IMG/VR virus record: IMGVR_UViG_3300020191_000034
Span: 1-36,333 of that record
Length of the DNA stretch: 36,333 bases
Strand: one strand, 5' to 3'
Source of the DNA: a virus
The notes beneath the pieces were generated by a model, which was not told where the DNA came from, ran no database searches, and saw only the letters and a program-made list of their open reading frames with translations. How positions within the stretch are numbered: position 1 is the stretch's first letter; each line of letters begins with the position of its first letter. Of this stretch, positions 30,866 to 36,333 are shown piece after piece. Made by a program: the position numbers and the translations under genes.

Positions 30866-33648
30866 TGGCCGCAAAAGATATGTACATAGATCAAATCATG
30901 AATGAAGCACTGGGCAAGCAAAAGCCTAGTCTTGATGTCGATGCATTGATGGATGAGCAAGAGCAGGTTGATAGCATGGTCAGCCAGTACGACACTGGCT
31001 ACAGACCATCTAGCAACGAGCAGTTTGCTGCCGGTGCAAAGCAGTTCGCACTGGATAGCGCAGACCTTGCTGTCGCTATGCTGGGTGGATCTGGCATAGC
31101 TGAAGCAGTTGGTGCAGGCGTAGAGAACCCTGTAAGCGCACTGACGACAGGCGAAGAAGTAAAGCCCATACCGTCCCTTGCTGAAGACGTAAAAGAAGGC
31201 AGGACACTCGATACTACACTGAAGACCGTAGGTGTTGCTGGTGATGCTCTGCAGCTTGGTGGTGCATACCTAGCTGCTACAGGCGCAGGAGCTATTCCAG
31301 GTGGCATCATGTTCGGTGCTGGAACAGGCCTGAAGTTCGGTTCAAAAGCCGTGTCTAAGTACGGTGATCAGATACAGGATGGACTGCGTAAACTGTTCGA
31401 CCTTGATCCAGAGGCGGCTGAGAGGGCTGCAGAGCGTGTAGATAAGTTTGCAGACGACGATAAGCCTGTCGGTGCAGCTATCAGCATGATCAGTGCTGAG
31501 ACTAAGAAGACACGCAAAGCAACAGCCGCACCTTCTTTGGTTACGCAACCTAATCGCGTCAAGATAGATGTAGAACCCGACGAAGCAGGTCTGTACAGCC
31601 GCCTAGATGCGTCTCTCGAAAATGCTCCGGAAAAAGCTAATAGTAGACAGTGGCTGAAGTTTTTCCGTGATCAGGGCATTCGTACTGACGAGTTATCGCT
31701 ACGCCTTCCTGAGATAAACGATGACGTAAGCAACACTTTCTCGCTTGAAGAAATACAGACGATGCTTCGAGAGCGTCCTATTACGATCCGGGACAGAGAG
31801 CTTTCTTACAATCCGAATTCGGCTGTGCAGCCTTTTTATGACGTAGACGGTACAGGCGACCTTACCCTGCGTCCGGGAACAGGAAGTAACTTTGCAGCAG
31901 CTAGGCTGGGTGATGTGGCAGGAACACCTCAGTACGGTGGTTTTTCACTTGTCATACCGGATAAAAAAGGAAGGGTGACAACAGGAGAAATTGCAAGAGG
32001 TGATGCTGAAACTTTCAATTACCGTGAATTCCCCGTTCAAGTCACGAGCAATGTAAGACGTGGTGTAAGCCAAGAACTTACCGAAGACCAAGCTAGGTTA
32101 ATCGATGAAACAGAGCTTGCGATGGCTGATGCCGGAGTACCTCTGGGGGAACTTGATGAAGACATCATGAATGTAGTGCGAATGAAGCACACGGAATTGG
32201 TTGACAAAGGGCTGGGCTTTGAGGACGCAGATGAATTTTACGAGAAGTGGGCCGAACACCATTTCTACGATTACATCGTTGAGTACGCACAGGGCGATGC
32301 CATGCTTTTCATGGAAATGACAACGTCAGCCCCGCAGATTGCCGGAATCATAGCTGACATTGAGCTTCAAGGTGGTGGGGATATCTTCGCACGTAAATTC
32401 AGGGATGCTGTTGAAGAACTGGGAGTGCTGCCCACTCAATCAGCAAATATGCTGAAGACGCTTACGTCCTCTGTGCCTTTGCATAGAAACGCTATGGGCG
32501 AAATGGAAGCGGCTATCCGCAGCAGGGCAGTAGCTAAAGGTCAGAATGATCAAAGTATCATTAACCAGCTAGATCGTAGTGAACCGTCTGAAGTCTACGA
32601 CAGATATCTCGAAGCGCTGCAGGGAGACATTTCTAATTTCGATTACGTAGCTCGACATTTTGAGGGCGTGGATACAGGCAGCAATTTTGCTGAGAATACG
32701 GTTGCCCACTATCGCACTACTGACAGGGTCAAAGGTGATAAGAAGTATCTGCTAGTTGAAGAAGTACAGTCAGACGCCTTCGGTTCGGACAAAGCAGACA
32801 TGCCTATGGACTTGCCCGGAAGGGATAATAACTATCAACGCATGGTTCTAGCTCTGGCTACTAGAAGGGCTGTCATGGAAGGCTATGATGGGATTGCGTT
32901 TGCCAACGCAGATCAAGTCCGCAACGTCAATGGCAGAGCGGTGTTTACGCAATATGAGAATATTGACGTGACTACGCGGACAGGGGAGAAGGCGACATCA
33001 TTTATAGAGAATTCCACACAAGATGATTTTTTCCGTAGCAACATAAATCCCAACGAATTTACACAAGCGGACTACGACACTGCTGATTTAAAGATCGGAC
33101 CAAATGCGGATACAAGAGATCGCCTTATTGAAGTCCAGAGGGCTTTCGTCAGAAGAACGCTAGCGCAGGGTGATGTCAAAGTTGTAAAGCTACGCAAAAC
33201 AGGTAGTGGAGAATCACCTCACTATGCTCTGTTCGATAGAGACGGTCTATTTATTGGATCAAGTGATCGCAATATCTTTGAAACAGCTAATGAAATTCAG
33301 CAGGGTAATGATGGCGCTAGAAGAGCGAGTACAACGCAGGTTTTTGGTGGCGCTGTAGGCGGCGAAATTATGGCCAACAAACGTCTGAAGATGGATGCTT
33401 CATTTGACTTCGGCGCTATCAATGATGGGTACACAGATGTGTATGATCGTGCCATGCCGAAACGGGTAGATGAATTCTTGAGAGCGTTGGGCGATCCCGT
33501 CAAGAAGGCTACAATCGAGCTTGATGACGCAGATGGTAAGAACATGGCTATAGAGTTCACAGACGAGTTCAAAGATCTTGTAGAGGGCAAAGGTGTACCT
33601 ATGATGCGCAAAGGTGGACTTGCACAAAAGAAAGCCCCCCGGCAGTAA
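30865..33648 (+). CDS. Large virion protein with an EVQSD-type domain (927 aa)
   Basis: Residues about 55-180 have Gly/Ala-rich hydrophobic helices (AVAMLGGSGIAEAVGAGVEN; GVAGDALQLGGAYLAATGAG). Residues about 610-800 carry a domain I recall from giant phage and mobile-element polyproteins: HYRTTDRVKGDKKYLLVEEV, then EEVQSDAFGSDK, QRMVLALATRRAVMEGYDGI and AFANADQVRNVNG. Known versions read L-x-EE-x-QSD-x-H...GYD-x-x-A...G. The function of that domain is not established to my knowledge. It occurs beside toxin-like enzymes. As the last late gene it is probably ejected with the DNA. Its stop codon lies in the loop of the hairpin that ends the block. Confidence 0.72.
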   Translation: MAAKDMYIDQIMNEALGKQKPSLDVDALMDEQEQVDSMVSQYDTGYRPSSNEQFAAGAKQFALDSADLAVAMLGGSGIAEAVGAGVENPVSALTTGEEVKPIPSLAEDVKEGRTLDTTLKTVGVAGDALQLGGAYLAATGAGAIPGGIMFGAGTGLKFGSKAVSKYGDQIQDGLRKLFDLDPEAAERAAERVDKFADDDKPVGAAISMISAETKKTRKATAAPSLVTQPNRVKIDVEPDEAGLYSRLDASLENAPEKANSRQWLKFFRDQGIRTDELSLRLPEINDDVSNTFSLEEIQTMLRERPITIRDRELSYNPNSAVQPFYDVDGTGDLTLRPGTGSNFAAARLGDVAGTPQYGGFSLVIPDKKGRVTTGEIARGDAETFNYREFPVQVTSNVRRGVSQELTEDQARLIDETELAMADAGVPLGELDEDIMNVVRMKHTELVDKGLGFEDADEFYEKWAEHHFYDYIVEYAQGDAMLFMEMTTSAPQIAGIIADIELQGGGDIFARKFRDAVEELGVLPTQSANMLKTLTSSVPLHRNAMGEMEAAIRSRAVAKGQNDQSIINQLDRSEPSEVYDRYLEALQGDISNFDYVARHFEGVDTGSNFAENTVAHYRTTDRVKGDKKYLLVEEVQSDAFGSDKADMPMDLPGRDNNYQRMVLALATRRAVMEGYDGIAFANADQVRNVNGRAVFTQYENIDVTTRTGEKATSFIENSTQDDFFRSNINPNEFTQADYDTADLKIGPNADTRDRLIEVQRAFVRRTLAQGDVKVVKLRKTGSGESPHYALFDRDGLFIGSSDRNIFETANEIQQGNDGARRASTTQVFGGAVGGEIMANKRLKMDASFDFGAINDGYTDVYDRAMPKRVDEFLRALGDPVKKATIELDDADGKNMAIEFTDEFKDLVEGKGVPMMRKGGLAQKKAPRQ

Positions 33649-33670
33649 GGAGAAGAACCTGCCGAGGGGC
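33623..33670 (-). terminator. Intrinsic terminator of the leftward operon, possibly bidirectional
   Basis: GCCCCCCGGCAG (33634-33645) pairs with CTGCCGAGGGGC (33659-33670), 11 of 12 positions, around a 13-nt loop containing the TAA of the 927-aa gene. Read leftward, the stem is followed by TTTCTTTTG, a good terminator tail for the mazG-like gene. Read rightward no T-run follows, so it may only block convergent transcription or protect the late mRNA 3' end. Confidence 0.75.
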
Positions 33671-33698
33671 TAAGAAGCCAGCAGTAGTCGAGGACACC

Positions 33699-34109
33699 CT
33701 ACCGCTTGTCACCGCTTCCGTGCAGAACACCCCGCTGCTGGCGATCTGCTAATTTAGAAAGATTGGAATCTGCAATCTGGGCGAGGTCAAACCCCAGATC
33801 ATTCGCTAGCACTGCACAATACCAGAGGCAGTCACCAATCTCCGCAGCGATATCACGTTTCATTTGGTCAGAGGTGTTACGATCTCTGACTATTTTTTTG
33901 ACCTTATCAGCGACTTCACCAGCCTCGCCTGCTAACCCCAGAGCGGGGTAAATTATTGCGTATTCCTTCGGGAATATGGCTGTCTTCAGTGCCTTCTGTT
34001 GGTACTCGTTGATATCCATCTTGATCTTTGCCCTCGATCTCTGTGCATAAAAGTCCGCGACATGCTCCTCTAGCGTGTCTAAAACCTTGCTTTGATTATC
34101 GTTGTTCAT
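33699..34109 (-). CDS. MazG-like nucleotide pyrophosphohydrolase (136 aa)
   Basis: It hydrolyses (d)NTPs to NMP and pyrophosphate; phage versions are thought to adjust nucleotide pools or alarmone levels during infection. The all-alpha NTP-PPase motif is clear: PALGLAGEAGEVADKVKKIV with E62 and E65, and AAEIGDCLWYCAVLANDLG with E90 and D93, the four metal ligands. Homologues often begin near the internal Met at residue 31 (MDINEYQQKALKTAI), so the first 30 residues may be an extension or a mis-set start; no strong SD marks either. It is the last gene before the terminator. Confidence 0.9.
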   Translation of the reverse strand: MNNDNQSKVLDTLEEHVADFYAQRSRAKIKMDINEYQQKALKTAIFPKEYAIIYPALGLAGEAGEVADKVKKIVRDRNTSDQMKRDIAAEIGDCLWYCAVLANDLGFDLAQIADSNLSKLADRQQRGVLHGSGDKR

Positions 34110-34138
34110 GACGTAAATCCATTAGTCAAAAGTATAAA

Positions 34139-34660
34139 TTAACTAGCTTGCATAATCAAGTCGGGGAATACTTTATTAAAGGGTATTAATTCATGTTGTT
34201 CAGCAGCATAGCAGGGTTTCTTGAACACGCCGTGATGCCCCCATCGAGCTTCTTTGTACAGGTCTGATGCGTACATACATCCTGCCACCCTGTACTGGCC
34301 ACGCCTGCCAATCATCAGCACAAACAAATCGACCGCCTGGTTTTCCTTCATAGAAAACAAGCGGCCATTTGTATGCTTCGTGCTTTTAACGTCGATACAT
34401 AGATCGCCGTAGACTACGTCACCTTTATCTGTTCCGTTGGCTGCGGATCTTATACCTATTTCAAACACTTGATCTGGGTACACACCAAAGTATTTGCACA
34501 GAGCAAGCTCTGACATCACGCCTTCTATATCCGGATCAAGTACAGAAGCCTTTGGTAGGTCTGTCTTCTTTAGCTTGTTCTTTCGCGAGTTAGCATACCG
34601 CGCTCTTGCAAGCGCTGTAGCTATCTTCTTTTCGGAATCATCCAGTGTCAGTTGAAGCAT
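34139..34660 (-). CDS. PD-(D/E)XK nuclease-like protein (173 aa)
   Basis: The order E51 (GVMSELALCKYFG), D81 (TDKGDVVYG) and D90-V-K92 (LCIDVKSTKH) matches the PD-(D/E)XK nuclease core: helix with Glu, Asp on a strand, then D-x-K. The length suits a single-domain enzyme. Phage proteins of this kind act as recombination, debranching or host-DNA-degrading nucleases. The specific substrate cannot be read here. Its ATG lies 23 nt inside the upstream gene, so the two are coupled. A moderate SD (AGAGA) is 9-10 nt upstream. Confidence 0.72.
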   Translation of the reverse strand: MLQLTLDDSEKKIATALARARYANSRKNKLKKTDLPKASVLDPDIEGVMSELALCKYFGVYPDQVFEIGIRSAANGTDKGDVVYGDLCIDVKSTKHTNGRLFSMKENQAVDLFVLMIGRRGQYRVAGCMYASDLYKEARWGHHGVFKKPCYAAEQHELIPFNKVFPDLIMQAS

Positions 34661-34862
34661 CGGCTAACGTCTCTTTCAAGAGTGATGTAAAGCCGGATTC
34701 GGTGACATTGAGGCGATCCAAAACAGCGATTGCTCGCTTCTTCTCCGTCTGGATTTCCTGTAGCTGGCTGATTAAATAAAGCTGCCTACCATTCATTTCT
34801 GACAGGGGGTAATTGACGCCATCGACGACAATTGCCCCCTCTTCTACCTGCTTGCTTTGCAT
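34638..34862 (-). CDS. Small helical protein in the nrdJ operon (74 aa)
   Basis: The ATG at 34862 has a textbook GGAG 6 nt upstream. In-frame starts at 34874 (ATG) and 34880 (TTG, overlapping the nrdJ stop) lack one. The product is VEEGAIVVDGVNYPLSEMNG, a short beta strand pair, followed by helices QLYLISQLQEIQTEKKRAIA and VLDRLNVTESGFTSLL. The V-x-G-x-x-Y-x-L...QL...L-Q pattern resembles small DUF6447-type phage proteins, from memory only. It lies between nrdJ and the nuclease gene. Confidence 0.7.
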   Translation of the reverse strand: MQSKQVEEGAIVVDGVNYPLSEMNGRQLYLISQLQEIQTEKKRAIAVLDRLNVTESGFTSLLKETLADASTDTG

Positions 34863-34876
34863 TGTTTGCTCCATAG

Positions 34877-36333
34877 TCAACTAGCAATATCCACCACTTC
34901 ACAAACACCCGCTGTACAGGACAGTTCCTGTGATCCAGTCGTGTTATCTTCTGCTTCGTAGTTTTTCAGTAAACCCCAATCGATCTGGGGTGGCATCTGT
35001 GACAGCATCTGCTTGTATTCTTCAGCACTGCAGTCTTGATACGGCGCTTGCTGATAGGTGTGATCAGAGTGTGGCAGGAAGCTGATGCCTGAGCAGTAGT
35101 CAAAGTTCTTCCATACCCATGCCCCTACATCCATCCACTCCCCTTCACGGACAGAGATTGTCACGGAAGGTTTGTGTTCACACCAGTCACGTGCGTAGAT
35201 CATCCACATCTCAAGCTGCTCGATTGCAGTCATAGCGTTGCGGTCTACGCAATTTGTAGGTGCAGACATAGGAAAGCTAAACACAGTAGTCTGATCTGGC
35301 TTCATGACATCCGGCTCATTCGGAATGCCTTGATCGACCATGAATTGCGTCAGTGGATCTTTGTTGTCCCCACGCACTGTGCGAATGTAATTGCTGCTGT
35401 GCCTTGCGTGAATGCCGCTAGCGCTATCGACCAACTGTGACACAGTACCTGACGGCTTCACACATGTGACAGCAGTGGACTGCGGTATTCCCAGTCTTTG
35501 CGCAAGCTGCTTATTAGTATGAACAGCGATACTGCGCAGGTCTTCCAGTATGTGGCCAATGTTCATGCCAAACTGCGCTGACCTGCCCGACAGTATTTCA
35601 TTATCCATAATCCCTGTCAGAGACACACCCAGCAGCCGCTCTTCTTCAGTGTTGTTCGACCAGATTTTACGGACGTACTTGAAGTTGGTAAGCGTTGACT
35701 GCCATGTCCCAAGGATAGTGGCCAAACGAACCTTACGAGCAAGCGTCTGATGTGTATCAGTCTCGCGTACTACAATCTCTGTAAGGTTACATAGCTGATA
35801 CGGACGCAGTATTATTTCAGAGCACGGGTTTGTTCCGAAGTCGTGGTCTACGTCACGGCGACCATTCTCGACAGCCTTGTTCTTTGCTGCTTGTCTGTTG
35901 AATATGCCCCGCTCACCTGACTTGCTTTCTACAAGCGAAAGCCACTCACGCATGAATGTTTCCATGTCCGGCTTGTATTTGTAGGTGGCAGAGTTGTTTG
36001 CCAAAGAACGCTGGCCTTCGTTCTCCCACCATGCACCTGACTTGGCATGGCGCATCTGGTCATCGTTAAGATTGGACAGGCTGATCAGTGCAGAGCGACG
36101 TACACCCCCTACTACAACCACCTCGCCTGTCTTGCAGGCAATGTCATGACATTCGATGGGATAAAGACGACGGCCTGCTGCCCGTTCAAACAACCTTGTT
36201 GTGAATTCGAACAGTTCGTTCAGGGGCTGAGGGCCACTAGAACGGCCACCAAAGGTCTTCAGACGCTCACCAGCAGCCCTTAGCGCAGACAAGTCCCATG
36301 TAGGCACTTTGCCGTCATACAGCAGCGTGATGA
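34877..36333 (-). CDS. nrdJ: Class II (adenosylcobalamin-dependent) ribonucleotide reductase, C-terminal part
   Basis: It reduces ribonucleotides to deoxyribonucleotides using coenzyme B12. The 5' end is outside the window: the frame is open to 36333, and the codon at 36307, which could pass as a start, is GTG inside the conserved VPTWDLSALRAAGERLKTFG. Visible motifs are GGVRRSALISL, the radical-site NPCSEI (Cys codon 35824-35822) and KPSGTVSQL. A C-terminal pair of cysteines spaced CTAGVC fits the redox CX4C of monomeric class II enzymes such as Lactobacillus RTPR. No intein or break is visible. It leads the leftward operon in this window. Confidence 0.95.
   Translation of the reverse strand, partial: ITLLYDGKVPTWDLSALRAAGERLKTFGGRSSGPQPLNELFEFTTRLFERAAGRRLYPIECHDIACKTGEVVVVGGVRRSALISLSNLNDDQMRHAKSGAWWENEGQRSLANNSATYKYKPDMETFMREWLSLVESKSGERGIFNRQAAKNKAVENGRRDVDHDFGTNPCSEIILRPYQLCNLTEIVVRETDTHQTLARKVRLATILGTWQSTLTNFKYVRKIWSNNTEEERLLGVSLTGIMDNEILSGRSAQFGMNIGHILEDLRSIAVHTNKQLAQRLGIPQSTAVTCVKPSGTVSQLVDSASGIHARHSSNYIRTVRGDNKDPLTQFMVDQGIPNEPDVMKPDQTTVFSFPMSAPTNCVDRNAMTAIEQLEMWMIYARDWCEHKPSVTISVREGEWMDVGAWVWKNFDYCSGISFLPHSDHTYQQAPYQDCSAEEYKQMLSQMPPQIDWGLLKNYEAEDNTTGSQELSCTAGVCEVVDIAS

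Noticed and set aside
36305-36307. GTG at 36307 as the nrdJ start
   Set aside because: The frame continues upstream to the edge, and the VPTWDLSALR motif is internal in class II reductases, so the gene is truncated by the window.

Overview
The window is part of the genome of a lytic, short-tailed marine-type double-stranded DNA phage (Caudoviricetes, podovirus-like). The evidence is an unbroken 32 kb late block (lysis, DNA packaging, head, connector, fibres, large ejection-type proteins), no tape-measure, sheath or integrase gene, and a class II (vitamin B12-dependent) ribonucleotide reductase with a MazG-like pyrophosphatase, a pair common in phages of marine bacteria. A marine alphaproteobacterial host (for example a Roseobacter-type cell) fits the gene set but is inference. 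I had no database, so family names rest on motifs and recollection.

Layout. Positions 1-820 hold the 5' part of a leftward gene that runs off the left edge. This gene and the DNA upstream of it to about 1085 are packed with small perfect hairpins, mostly with 3-nt loops. Next come a GC-rich patch, a leftward tRNA-Arg(UCU) with an encoded CCA (1298-1374), and a palindrome-rich divergent control region (1375-1620) with two sigma70-like promoters. Rightward from 1620 lies a train of tiny, translationally coupled, mostly basic proteins (1620-3922). A lysis cassette follows (holin, two small membrane proteins, lysozyme; 3922-5147), then terminase (5140-7331), portal, a nested small gene, a large acidic virion or assembly protein and scaffold (7341-12288). 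The major capsid gene has its own promoter, 5' hairpin and 3' hairpin (12305-13690). After it come the connector and tail proteins, a long fibre, two paralogous glycine-rich adhesins, and a set of ejection or internal virion candidates ending at 33648.

A hairpin terminator at 33634-33670 separates the late block from a leftward metabolic operon that enters from the right edge: nrdJ, a small helical protein, a PD-(D/E)XK nuclease-like protein and a MazG-like NTP pyrophosphohydrolase. These probably supply deoxynucleotides and process DNA during replication, while the rightward genes build and release virions.

The most unusual object is the hairpin array at 14-1082. About 40 short stem-loops, roughly one every 25 bp, run through an intact reading frame and on into the non-coding DNA upstream. 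Loops of the C(GNA)G type recur. I know of no standard feature class that explains it. Other points of interest are the alternative-pairing leader at 1426-1515, a promoter lying across a start codon at 1613, an overlooked 31-codon membrane gene at 4564, the duplicated adhesin module, and the isolated capsid transcription unit.
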